Assembly: GCA_025360225.1 (NCBI GenBank) | Contig: JANYCN010000013.1 | Location: forward strand, 1-64,000 | DNA from: Actinomycetes bacterium | Lineage (GTDB): Bacteria; Actinomycetota; Thermoleophilia; Gaiellales; F1-60-MAGs149 | Direction of reading: 5' to 3' | Length of the DNA: 64,000 bases | Part shown: positions 18,625 to 27,534 of the stretch, piece after piece | Position numbering within the stretch: position 1 is the stretch's first letter | Layout: every line of letters starts with the position of its first letter | Notes under the pieces: model-generated | Told to the model about the DNA's origin: nothing | Databases searched by the model: none | What the model saw: the letters and a program-made list of their open reading frames with translations, nothing else | Translations under genes and position numbers: made by a program

Positions 18625-18670
18625 TGTGATTGCGTAATGGCATGGTCATTGGGTGTCTGGAGCGAGCGGG
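18621..18670 (-). repeat. End fragment (F) of the dispersed repeat (right-end type)
   Basis: GTGATGTGATTGCGTAATGGCATGGTCATTGGGTGTCTGGAGCGAGCGGG vs reverse complement of the 30906-31216 right end ...CGGGTGTCTGGAGCGAGCGGG. Confidence 0.85.
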
Positions 18671-18724
18671 GGGTGGTCGCGACCACGGACTGAACCGCGC
18701 GTCTGCGGTCACGCGCGCCATCGC

Positions 18725-19612
18725 TCATCGTTCGTCGGACTCGTCGCGCGCCCCGTTCAGCTGTCGGGCGGAGGCGCCGTTCGCGTGGGTCGCGCGCAGC
18801 CGCCTCACCTCCTCGGCGTCCGATCCCTTCCCCTCTGGGCCCGGCGTCTCGAGGATCGCCGGCAGGTGGGCGAGCGCCGGGTGGGAGAGCAGAACGCCCA
18901 TCCGCTCGCCGATCTCGCCCTCGAGCATGTTCGCGTGACGGTCGCGGTTCGAACCGAGCTTCGCGGCGGCGTCGTTCACGTGGAGCGCGCGCAGTCGATG
19001 GAGCCCGACGCGCCGGTCGACGTCATCGAGCAGGGAGTCGACGATCGCCGCCTCGCGGATGTCGACGCCGGAGACGAAGATGTGGCAGGTATCGATGCAG
19101 AGCCCAACACGCGGGTGGTCGACGGCGGCCACCACGCGAGCGAGCTCGTCGATGTCCCGGCCGATCGTGTCGCCTGCGCCGGCGGAGTTCTCGAGCAGCA
19201 GCCACTCGTCGTCGCCGAGCGCGTCAAGCGCCGGTGAGATGCCGTCGACGATGTTCGCGAGCGTTGCATCGAGCCCGGCGCCGAGATGCGAGCCGACGTG
19301 GAAACAGGTGTCGGCGCCGATCCGCGCCGCGACTCCGACGGTCGTCGCCAGCGCGAGTCGCGACTTCGCTGCGACATCGGGGTCGGTGGATGCCAGGTTG
19401 ATGAAGTAGATCGCGTGGCAGAGCGAGTAGGCGATCCCGGCCGCCGCCGCCTCGCTCCGGTACGCCGCCAGCAACTCCTCGGGGTGGTTGGTCGCCCGCC
19501 ACTGGCGCGAGCTCTGCGTGAAGATCTGCAGCGCCTCGCAGCCGAGATCGGCGGCGCGCCCGATCGCGTTCGTGATCCCGCCACCGCTCGAGACGTGCGC
19601 GCCGAAGAGCAT
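18725..19612 (-). CDS. nfo: Deoxyribonuclease IV (AP endonuclease)
   Basis: MLFGAHVSSGGGITNAI, CHAIYFINLAS, CIDTCHIFVSG, HVNDAAAKLGSNRDRH. Confidence 0.93.
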   Translation of the reverse strand: MLFGAHVSSGGGITNAIGRAADLGCEALQIFTQSSRQWRATNHPEELLAAYRSEAAAAGIAYSLCHAIYFINLASTDPDVAAKSRLALATTVGVAARIGADTCFHVGSHLGAGLDATLANIVDGISPALDALGDDEWLLLENSAGAGDTIGRDIDELARVVAAVDHPRVGLCIDTCHIFVSGVDIREAAIVDSLLDDVDRRVGLHRLRALHVNDAAAKLGSNRDRHANMLEGEIGERMGVLLSHPALAHLPAILETPGPEGKGSDAEEVRRLRATHANGASARQLNGARDESDER

Positions 19613-19633
19613 CAGCGGGGTATCGTAGTCGAC

Positions 19634-21073
19634 GTGTCCGTTCGCGTCCGTTTCTGCCCGTCTCCGACCGGCTACCTCCACGTCGGTGGCGTGCGCACCG
19701 CCCTCTTCAACTGGCTGTTCGCACGACATGCGGGCGGCGTGGCGGTGCTCAGGATCGAGGACACCGACCTCACGCGAGAGGCGGATGGTGCGATCGAGCA
19801 GATCCAGCGCTCGCTTGACTGGCTCGGCCTAGAGTTCGACGAGTCGCCCGCGAAGGGCGGGCCGAACTCGCCGTACCTGCAGTCAGAGCGCCTCGCGTTC
19901 TATCGCGAGACCGCCCTCGATCTCGTCGAGCGTGGTCTCGCCTACCGTTGCTACCAGACCGCAGACGAGCTCGCCGCGGCGCGCACCGTGGCACGGGAGA
20001 CGGACGACCCTGCGTCGGCGACTCGACTGCACCGCGACCTCGCGACGGCCGAGGTTCGCGCCTTCGAGGCCGAAGGGCGCCCGGCCGTGATCCGCCTCCG
20101 CGTCCCGCTTGAGGGCGCGGTGACGATCACCGACCTCGTCCGCGGCGAGATCACGTGGGAGAACCGGCTCCTCGGCGACCACGTCATCTGCCGGGCCGAC
20201 GGCGTCGCCACCTACCAGCTCGCCAACCCGCTCGACGACGTCCTGCACGGCATGACGCACGTCATCCGCGGTGAGGACCTGCTCCCCTCGACTCCGCGCC
20301 AGGTGCTCTTGCTCGAGGCCCTCGGGCACCGCTACCCGATCACCGCGCACCTGCCGATGATCCTCGGCCCGGACCGGAAGCGCCTCTCAAAACGCCATGG
20401 CGCAGCCTCGGTGGAGGAGTTCCGCGACGCCGGGTACGTACCGGAGTCGGTGATCAACTACCTCGCGCTCGTCGGCTGGAGCTTCGACGATGCGACCGAG
20501 ATCATGACGGTCGACGAGCTGGTCGAGCGCTTCTCGATCGAGCGCGTTAACCCCGCGCCGGGCGTTTTCGACCACCAGAAGCTCGCCTGGATGAACGGCG
20601 TGCACCTGCGTGGCCTCGCGCCGGCGCGTTACGAGCAGGCGCTGCGTGGCTACCTGATAACGAGCCTGTCGGCGCTCGCGACCGAGCCGCGGCTCGGTGA
20701 GGCCGTGGCTCTCGTGCAGGAGAAGGTCGCGACGCTCGGCGAGTTCGAGGGATTCGCCGGGTTCCTGTTTCGCGGTGTCGCGGATGACCCGGAGGCTCTC
20801 GCGAAGGTCGCTGCAACCGAGCGGGTCGCGGAGATCCTCGCCGCCTGCGCGGACGCCATCGCCTCGCTCGAGCCGTTCACGGTCGAGGGTGTCGAGTTGG
20901 CGCTCCGGAACGTCTGCGAGGAGCTCGGCGTGAAGCCGCGCGTCGGCCTGCTTCCGCCACGCGTCGCCGTCTCCGGTCGCACGGTGTCGCCCGGCCTGTT
21001 CGAGTCGATCGTCTTCCTCGGCCGCGAGGAGACGATCGCCCGGCTCGTCGCTCTGAGCCGGGCGATCGTCTGA
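19634..21073 (+). CDS. gltX: Glutamyl-tRNA synthetase
   Basis: RFCPSPTGYLHVGGVRTALFNWLFAR, RIEDTD, KRLSKRHGA. Confidence 0.96.
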   Translation: MSVRVRFCPSPTGYLHVGGVRTALFNWLFARHAGGVAVLRIEDTDLTREADGAIEQIQRSLDWLGLEFDESPAKGGPNSPYLQSERLAFYRETALDLVERGLAYRCYQTADELAAARTVARETDDPASATRLHRDLATAEVRAFEAEGRPAVIRLRVPLEGAVTITDLVRGEITWENRLLGDHVICRADGVATYQLANPLDDVLHGMTHVIRGEDLLPSTPRQVLLLEALGHRYPITAHLPMILGPDRKRLSKRHGAASVEEFRDAGYVPESVINYLALVGWSFDDATEIMTVDELVERFSIERVNPAPGVFDHQKLAWMNGVHLRGLAPARYEQALRGYLITSLSALATEPRLGEAVALVQEKVATLGEFEGFAGFLFRGVADDPEALAKVAATERVAEILAACADAIASLEPFTVEGVELALRNVCEELGVKPRVGLLPPRVAVSGRTVSPGLFESIVFLGREETIARLVALSRAIV

Positions 21074-21322
21074 TCGCAGGGGGGCTGTTAGAGCCCGAGG
21101 AGCGGCGAGACCGGCCGGCCGCCGATCGCATCGCGGACGGGGATCGACCAAGGGCGGGAGAGCGCTCGGTGCGCCGACGACCGCCACGAGCGCGATTGCT
21201 GGTCTCACGGGTTTGGGCAGGTGACATCATCGTGGCGACTGGTGGAGGCCGGCCCGACATGGAGCGTGCTCCGTGCACGCAAGGGACGCTTCGCTGCCAG
21301 CACGGATCTACCATGGGCGGCG

Positions 21323-22783
21323 ATGAGCCTCGGGCAGGTCTACACACCAGCCGTCGAGGTGGAGCTCGCGACGCGGATCGCGCTCGAACACTGGGGCGGC
21401 GACCTCGCCTCGGCGGCGGTGTGCGATCCCGCCTGCGGCACGGGTGACTTCCTGCTCGGCGCGGCGCGAGACGCCCGCATGCTCGTCGGCGTCGACGTCG
21501 ATCCTACCGCCGTCGCGGTCGCCCGCGAGAGGCTTCCGCGGGCCGCGATCCACCACGGCGACGCCTTGGTCGTCGACCCGGCACGCTTCGCCTGGGGCGT
21601 CCACGCGCCGGCCCAGTATGACCTGGTCCTCGGGAACCCGCCGTACGTCCGTCACCAGCAGCTGCGGGACGGTCTCGGACGAGCGGAGCCGTACGCGCCG
21701 CGCGTGGCGGCGGCCGTGGCCGGGCTCGCGCCGGGGCTGCGGCTCTCCCGCCGCGCCGACCTCTCGGCAGGCTTTCTCGCGCTCGGCGTGTCCCTGCTCG
21801 CGGACGACGGTGTCCTCGCCTTCGTCACGACCAGCGCCTGGCTCGACGCCAGCTACGGCGAGCCGCTCGGGCGCTTCCTGCTCGACGCGGGCCTCGTCGA
21901 GCTCGTCGACCGGCCGGCACAGCGCACCTTCGAGGCTGCTGCGGTCGGGTCGGTGATCGTCGTCGTTCGTCGCGGGCACACCGGCACGGTGCGGCTCAGA
22001 CGCGTCGATCGCGACGTCCGCGACGTCGCTGCGGACGAGCTACGGACGCGGGGGAAGTGGGGCGGGCGACTTCTCCGCGCACCCGCCGCCGTGGCGATGC
22101 TGGAGGCGGCGCTCGTGGGGTACGGAACGCTCGGTGAGGCGTGCCCGGTCGGCGGCTACCTGATCACCGGGAACGACCGGCAGCACTACCGTCTCGTCGA
22201 GGAGGGTGGCGCGGTGCCGGTCGTGAAGTCGACGCGGGACGAGCGCCGGATCGTCCTCGACGGCGCGCCGCGCCGGTTCCTCGTCGACGTGCCGGCGCAG
22301 GAGCCCGGCGACGTGCTCTGCGTCCGCACGGCCCGCGACCGGCACATGGTCTACCTGAACCCCCGGGGCTGGGCGTCCGGCGAGCTGTACCGCGTCCGTG
22401 CTCCGCCGGGCGTGTCGCCCACCGCGCTCGCGGCCTTCCTCAGCTCGGCCGTCGTCGGGCTCCAGCTCGAGACGCTCGGGCGGGCCTACGGCGGCGGGGG
22501 AGGGCCGCTGAAGGTCGAGCGTCAGGACCTCGTGCAGGTACGGATGCCCCCTGTCGCGGTGCTGGCATCGCGTGGCGCGGAGCTCGAGGCTGCCCTCGCG
22601 CCACTGCTGACGCGTGCGATCGGCACCGTGCCGCAGGAGGCGCTCGCCGTCGATCGGCTCGCGCTCGAGCGGCTCTGCGGTGCGCTCGTCGGTCTGTCGG
22701 CCACCGAGTCCGACCTGGTTCGGGACGCCCACGCCGCAGCCGTCTGCGCCCGCGTCGCCCGCTCACAGCGGGTGCTTGTTTGA
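21323..22783 (+). CDS. N6-adenine DNA methyltransferase (TaqI/Eco57I-like, orphan); ORF could start at 21221
   Basis: GQVYTP, VCDPACGTGDFL, DLVLGNPPYVRHQQL (NPPY), C-terminal TRD-like region. Confidence 0.88.
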   Translation: MSLGQVYTPAVEVELATRIALEHWGGDLASAAVCDPACGTGDFLLGAARDARMLVGVDVDPTAVAVARERLPRAAIHHGDALVVDPARFAWGVHAPAQYDLVLGNPPYVRHQQLRDGLGRAEPYAPRVAAAVAGLAPGLRLSRRADLSAGFLALGVSLLADDGVLAFVTTSAWLDASYGEPLGRFLLDAGLVELVDRPAQRTFEAAAVGSVIVVVRRGHTGTVRLRRVDRDVRDVAADELRTRGKWGGRLLRAPAAVAMLEAALVGYGTLGEACPVGGYLITGNDRQHYRLVEEGGAVPVVKSTRDERRIVLDGAPRRFLVDVPAQEPGDVLCVRTARDRHMVYLNPRGWASGELYRVRAPPGVSPTALAAFLSSAVVGLQLETLGRAYGGGGGPLKVERQDLVQVRMPPVAVLASRGAELEAALAPLLTRAIGTVPQEALAVDRLALERLCGALVGLSATESDLVRDAHAAAVCARVARSQRVLV

Positions 22784-22793
22784 CGGGCTCCTC

Positions 22794-22824
22794 GTGGTCT
22801 GATTGTGAGATGGCGTGGTCATCC
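22794..22824 (+). repeat. End fragment (C) of the dispersed repeat (left-end type)
   Basis: GTGGTCTGATTGTGAGATGGCGTGGTCATCC identical to the reverse complement of the copy A tip. Confidence 0.9.
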
Positions 22825-23157
22825 TGTCCTGAACGCCACGTCGCAGGTCCTCAATGTGGCGAACAGCCAGACGGACGTACTCGTTGATAGTCGTTCTCTT
22901 CCCTCCGGGACAGCTGGGACGACCCAGTGCATGAGCACCGCCGGAGTCGGTGGTCCGGACGAGTGCCAGCAGTTCCAGATGCTCTTCAGCACGATCGGTA
23001 CACCACTCCAGAGCGTCGGATGTCACGAGATTGGTCACTCGGTAGGATTGCGCACGACAACGACATGGGCTACAACGGGTGCATGCGATCCACCATTTCG
23101 GGTACGACAGCGGTCTGGGGAAGTGACCAGGTCAGCCACGTGAACGGGAGGTACTGA
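22825..23157 (+). pseudogene. 5'-truncated, frameshifted metzincin-like zinc metalloprotease
   Basis: GCHEIGHSVGLR in one frame, then HDNDMGYNGCMRSTISG...VSHVNGRY in another; one inserted base restores HExxHxxGLRH. Confidence 0.7.
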
Positions 23158-23912
23158 TGCGGTTCGTTTTCAAATCCGTCGCCTGTACGGCCATCGTGTC
23201 GGTCCTGGTGATCGGCGCGATCCTCGTCGACCGATACCGCGGCACGACCGTCGTCGGTCAACCATCACTACCAGGCACGACCGCGTCACCAGTCGTGCAC
23301 GCTGCGCTCTGGAGCGTCGTGCGGGCCCATGCCGGTGAGAGCTCGGAGCGGTTCATTCCCCGTTCGCTTGGTGACCTTGCCTCCGTCGCCGACACGGTGG
23401 TCATCGGAACGGTCGTCGCGAATCACGGCGTGATGGCGATCACCGCGCCGGACGGCACGCCCGGCGACCCGCGGGGCGCGAGCATGCTCTTCCTTGACAT
23501 GGCTGTCACCCGGGTGGTGACCGGCACCGTCGACACGAGCCATCCCATCCCGATCGCCGTCCTCGTCTTCCCGGGCCCCCGCTCGTCGCCTGACGGCTCC
23601 GACGCAGCGGCGTTCACGTCCGCGACGCTGCCCAGCGGTCAAACGCTCTTCTCGTTGATCCGAAACACCGACCCATCGACGAAGATCGCCGGGTTCTACA
23701 ACACGTACTCGCCGTCGTCACACCGCGGCATCATCGAAGCCGGGGGCGCCGGCCCAGTGCTCGCCCTCGGCGATAGCACCAGCGACGACACGACATGGAC
23801 CGCGCAAACGCTCGCCAACGCCGGCTCCCTCGACAGCCTCGGCAACGCGATCGCAACCGCGGCGGCTGCCTGCACGGTGAACACCTGCCTCACCCGTGCG
23901 GGCGTCGGCTAG
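23157..23912 (+). CDS. Secreted/membrane-anchored hypothetical protein
   Basis: N-terminal TM; start overlaps the metalloprotease remnant stop. Confidence 0.55.
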   Translation: MRFVFKSVACTAIVSVLVIGAILVDRYRGTTVVGQPSLPGTTASPVVHAALWSVVRAHAGESSERFIPRSLGDLASVADTVVIGTVVANHGVMAITAPDGTPGDPRGASMLFLDMAVTRVVTGTVDTSHPIPIAVLVFPGPRSSPDGSDAAAFTSATLPSGQTLFSLIRNTDPSTKIAGFYNTYSPSSHRGIIEAGGAGPVLALGDSTSDDTTWTAQTLANAGSLDSLGNAIATAAAACTVNTCLTRAGVG

Positions 23913-23992
23913 TGGTCGCCGCACGCGAACGACCGGCGCGGCTTCAGGCGACATGTAGAGGAGACACAGATGCACCCGGGGTGCTGGTCTAC

Positions 23993-24445
23993 CTATATAG
24001 ACGCCGGCGCCGCGGCGTCGAGCTGGGTGGAGCGGTAGGCGGCCTGGACCGTTGAGACCGGCCAGCGGGTGTCGCCGCGGACTGTCGGGACGCTATCGCG
24101 GTTCAGGCTCTGCGCGATCCGTGGCCACGAGGTGCCGGCCAGACGTTCGGAGACGATCCGACGGCGGATCGTGTCCGGGATCGTTACAGGGCGTCCGAGG
24201 CGGGCTCCGGCCTGTTTTTTCGCGGCGAGCACGTCCCGGGTGCGTTGCCCGATCGGTCGCCGCTCGAACTGCGCGAACGTCGCCAGCACGTTCGCCATCA
24301 TCTCCCCGGACGGCGTCGCGGTTTCAACGCCGAGATCGAGCGCGACGAGCTGCCAGCCGCCCTGCCGTGCGCGCTCCGTCAACGCCGCGAAGTCGAGGAG
24401 GCTCCGCGAGAGCCGGTCGAGCTTCGCGACGACAAGCGCCTCCGC
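23993..24445 (-). pseudogene. 5'-truncated serine recombinase (resolvase/invertase)
   Basis: AEALVVAKLDRLSRSLLDFAALTERARQGGW...TPSGEMMANVLATFAQFERRPIGQRTRDVLAAKKQAGARLGRP plus HTH; N-terminal catalytic-Ser region absent. Confidence 0.75.
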
Positions 24446-24564
24446 AGAACGCTCACGCTGCTCGTGCCGCCGACGCGGCCTCGCGTTCCGACTGACAACG
24501 CGGCTGTTCGACCTGGTGCGCGAGCTCGACGGACAGCTGGCGTTGCCGATCACTCGCTCGTCGT

Positions 24565-24628
24565 GGGGTGCAGCCCTTGCACCCCAGATCGCGTCGGAGG
24601 GCCCTCGTGGGGTGCAAGGGCTGCACCC
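24565..24628. repeat. Inverted repeat, 20-bp perfect arms
   Basis: GGGGTGCAGCCCTTGCACCCC (24565-24585) / GGGGTGCAAGGGCTGCACCC (24609-24628). Confidence 0.9.
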
Positions 24629-24828
24629 GCGAGCGACACGCCGTAGAGCACGATCGCCTGCCACGTTGCACGAGCACGTCGACGTAGCGTCGGTCTCACT
24701 CCGACCAGCAGGAAGACGGCGGCGAGGGCGAACCGCATCGCTGAGACACCGGTCGCTCCGAGCCGGTCGAACAGGCCGATCGCGAGCGAGCCAGAGACCT
24801 GGATCGTCACGGACGTGCCGACGATCAT
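24629..24828 (-). pseudogene. N-terminal fragment of a DMT/RhtA-like transporter, broken at the inverted repeat
   Basis: QVSGSLAIGLFDRLGATGVSAMRFALAAVFLLVGVRPTLRRRARATWQAIVLYGVSLAG then non-homologous. Confidence 0.6.
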
Positions 24829-24854
24829 CGCGGCGCCGCTGGCCGCGCGGCCGT

Positions 24855-26084
24855 TCACGCCTGGCCGTACCAGCGTGCGAGGACGGACACCATCGTCGCC
24901 GTCACGTTCCTCATCGAGGTGATGTCGACCCACTCGTCGATGCCGTGGATGTCGCCCGCCTGCGGTCCGTAGCAGTAGGTGGGGCCGGCGACGTACCGGG
25001 CATCGGTCGTGGCGGTGGAGAGGCTCGCGCCGATGGCAAAGCCTGCAGCGTCCGCGTGCGCCGCGCAGACCAGGTGCGCGAGCGTCGTGTCAGGATCGTG
25101 ACGGTAGCCGTGTGCGCGGAACCCCTCGAATGCGACCTCCACGGTGGGCGCAGCCGCCGCGACGCGCTCGAACAGGATCCGCTGGGCCTCGACCGGCTCG
25201 AGGTCGCGTCCGAACCCGAGGCGCACCCGAAGGTACGCCTCCGCGGGCACGTTCGACGGCCACGCGCCGCCGCCGACCTCACCGAGGTTGAGGTTGTAGG
25301 GGTGCGCGAAGGCGTCCGAGAAGGCGGGGTCGCCGCCGGCAGCGTTCAGGTCTTCCTCGAGCACGCGCAGCGCGCCGACAGCGTCGACGAGCGCCTGGAT
25401 CGGCGGCGTCGTCGCCGCCTGATCAGCGTAGGCTGCATGTTTCCCCGATCCGCGAGCTGTGAGGCGCGCCCAGATCACCCCGACGCCACCGTGGCTGACG
25501 TGCGTGTAGTGCGGCTCGGCGATCAGCGTGCCGTCACCGTCGTAGCCGGCGGCGAGGACCGCGCGCATGCCGTTTCCGCCGCACTCCTCCTCGATCACGC
25601 TCGTGAACATCAGGTCGCCGGTCGGGGGTCCGTAGAGCGAGAGGAACACGTCGACCGCGACGAGGTAGCAAGCGATCCCCGCCTTCATGTCGCCCGCTCC
25701 GCGACCCCAGAGGCGCCCATCGGCGATCTCGGCACCCCACGGGTCGCGCGTCCACCGCTCGAGCGCTTCGACCGGAACGACGTCGGTGTGGCCCGAGAGG
25801 TGCAGCGTCGGTGCCCCGGGTGTCGTGCCGCGCATCCTCCCGGCGACGTTTGTTCGTCCGGCGTAGGGGAGGAGCGGGATGCCGGCACGCGGGTTGCCGA
25901 GCGCCTCCTCAGCGTCGACTGCGACCCTCTCGACGGTGAAGCCAAGCTGCTCCAGCCGCTCGTGTACGACACGCTGCGCTCCCTCCTCGAAGCCGAGGAG
26001 GGAGCGCTCGCGCACGAGCTGTGCTGTGAGCTCGAGAGCGTCCTCGAGCCGGTCGTCGACCGCCGCGCGAACGGCCTCGGTCAC
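24855..26084 (-). CDS. M20-family peptidase/deacylase (ArgE/DapE-like)
   Basis: LHLSGHTDVVPV, GRGAGDMKAGIACYL, IEEECGGNG. Confidence 0.9.
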   Translation of the reverse strand: MTEAVRAAVDDRLEDALELTAQLVRERSLLGFEEGAQRVVHERLEQLGFTVERVAVDAEEALGNPRAGIPLLPYAGRTNVAGRMRGTTPGAPTLHLSGHTDVVPVEALERWTRDPWGAEIADGRLWGRGAGDMKAGIACYLVAVDVFLSLYGPPTGDLMFTSVIEEECGGNGMRAVLAAGYDGDGTLIAEPHYTHVSHGGVGVIWARLTARGSGKHAAYADQAATTPPIQALVDAVGALRVLEEDLNAAGGDPAFSDAFAHPYNLNLGEVGGGAWPSNVPAEAYLRVRLGFGRDLEPVEAQRILFERVAAAAPTVEVAFEGFRAHGYRHDPDTTLAHLVCAAHADAAGFAIGASLSTATTDARYVAGPTYCYGPQAGDIHGIDEWVDITSMRNVTATMVSVLARWYGQA

Positions 26085-27466
26085 GAGGTCAGGTCGCGGG
26101 CCATCTCGTCGAAGACCCGGATGAACTGGTCGCAGTCCTCGAGGGTGTGGGTGATCGAGAGCGTCCACTCCTCCTCGCGACCCGGGGTCATGAAGATGCC
26201 GCGGTTCATGTTGTACAGCCACGCGAGGTCGGAGACCTCGCCGTCCTGGTTCGCCTTGAACGACTCGTAGTCGACGACCTTCGATGGCGAGAACGTGACG
26301 CAGCCCTTCGAGCCGATGCCGACGGCGTAGCCGGGCAGGTTGTACCTCGCGATCACGGCCTCGCAGCCCTTCAGCAGGTGCTCGTTGAGCGCGTCCAGGT
26401 GGGCGTACGCGTCCGCGGTCATCACCTCGAGCAGGTTCGCGCGGGCGGCAGCCATCACGAGCGGGTTGCCGTTGTACGTGCCGACCTGGTAGACCTTGCC
26501 GTTGGTGACCGTCGAGAGCGCCTCCTCGGTGCCGCCGATCGCGCCGGACGGCAGGCCGCCGCCGAGCGCCTTTGCGAGCGTCACCAGGTCGGGCTCGAGG
26601 CCGTACTTCGAGGTCGCGCCGCCCGGGGCGATGCAGATGCCGGTCTTCACCTCGTCGACGATCAGGAGGATCCCGTGCTGGCGTGTCAGCTCGCGCACGG
26701 CCTCGAGGTAGCCGGGCTCCGGGAGGATCACGCCGAGGTTCATCATCGCCGCCTCCATGATCACGCAGGCCGGCTTGCGGTCCTCGCGGATCAGACGCAG
26801 GATGCGGCTCTCCATCGCGTCGATGTCGTTGAACGGCACCGGCACGGTCATGTTCGCGACGGACTGCGGGATGCCCTCGCCGTACGGCAGCGAGGCGAGG
26901 TTGTCGCGATCACCGATCTGGCCGTAGGGCACGCCGATCGAGACCATGACGTAGTCATGATGGCCGTGGTAGGAGCCGAAGATCTTCATGATCGTGTCGC
27001 GACCGGTGTGCGCGCGGGCGATCCGGATCGCGTCCATCGTCGCCTCGGAGCCCGAGTTGACGTAGCGCCACAATGGCAGGCCCCAACGCCGCTGCAGCTC
27101 CTCGGCGACGACGACGGCGTCCTCGGTGGGCGCGGCGAAGTGCGTGCCCTTGCTGATGCGCTCGGTCACGGCCTTCGTGATCGCCGGGTGCGCGTGGCCC
27201 TGCACCATCGATCCGAACCCGTTGTGGTAGTCGATCATACGGTTGCCGTCGACGTCCCAGACGTAGGCGCCCTCACCGCGCTCGAGGTAGATCGGCCAGG
27301 GGTCGCGCAGCTGGTAGGAGGACGCGACGCCGGAGGAGAGCGACTTCTGGGCCCGCTCGAACATGCGGCCCGAGCCCTTCGTCTCCGCGTTCAGGTGGGT
27401 CTCCTCGCGGGCCGTCAGCTCGGCGAGCCGGCTGCGGTCGATGGTGGCGTAGCTCGTGGCGGACAT
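26081..27466 (-). CDS. Class III aminotransferase (glutamate-1-semialdehyde aminomutase-like)
   Basis: YVNSGSEATMDAIRIARAHTGR, LIVDEVKTG, TLAKALGGGLPSGAIGG. Confidence 0.9.
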   Translation of the reverse strand: MSATSYATIDRSRLAELTAREETHLNAETKGSGRMFERAQKSLSSGVASSYQLRDPWPIYLERGEGAYVWDVDGNRMIDYHNGFGSMVQGHAHPAITKAVTERISKGTHFAAPTEDAVVVAEELQRRWGLPLWRYVNSGSEATMDAIRIARAHTGRDTIMKIFGSYHGHHDYVMVSIGVPYGQIGDRDNLASLPYGEGIPQSVANMTVPVPFNDIDAMESRILRLIREDRKPACVIMEAAMMNLGVILPEPGYLEAVRELTRQHGILLIVDEVKTGICIAPGGATSKYGLEPDLVTLAKALGGGLPSGAIGGTEEALSTVTNGKVYQVGTYNGNPLVMAAARANLLEVMTADAYAHLDALNEHLLKGCEAVIARYNLPGYAVGIGSKGCVTFSPSKVVDYESFKANQDGEVSDLAWLYNMNRGIFMTPGREEEWTLSITHTLEDCDQFIRVFDEMARDLTS

Positions 27467-27534
27467 CGGGTCTCCCGGCGGTTCCGCGCGTCCAGCGACG
27501 CGCGTTGGTGGAGGACAGGATAGAGCCTGAGCGG

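Noticed and set aside
24855-26084. M20 peptidase as ArgE of the arginine pathway
   Set aside because: argJ already recycles the acetyl group, and the gene is far from the arg cluster; substrate not decidable from sequence.
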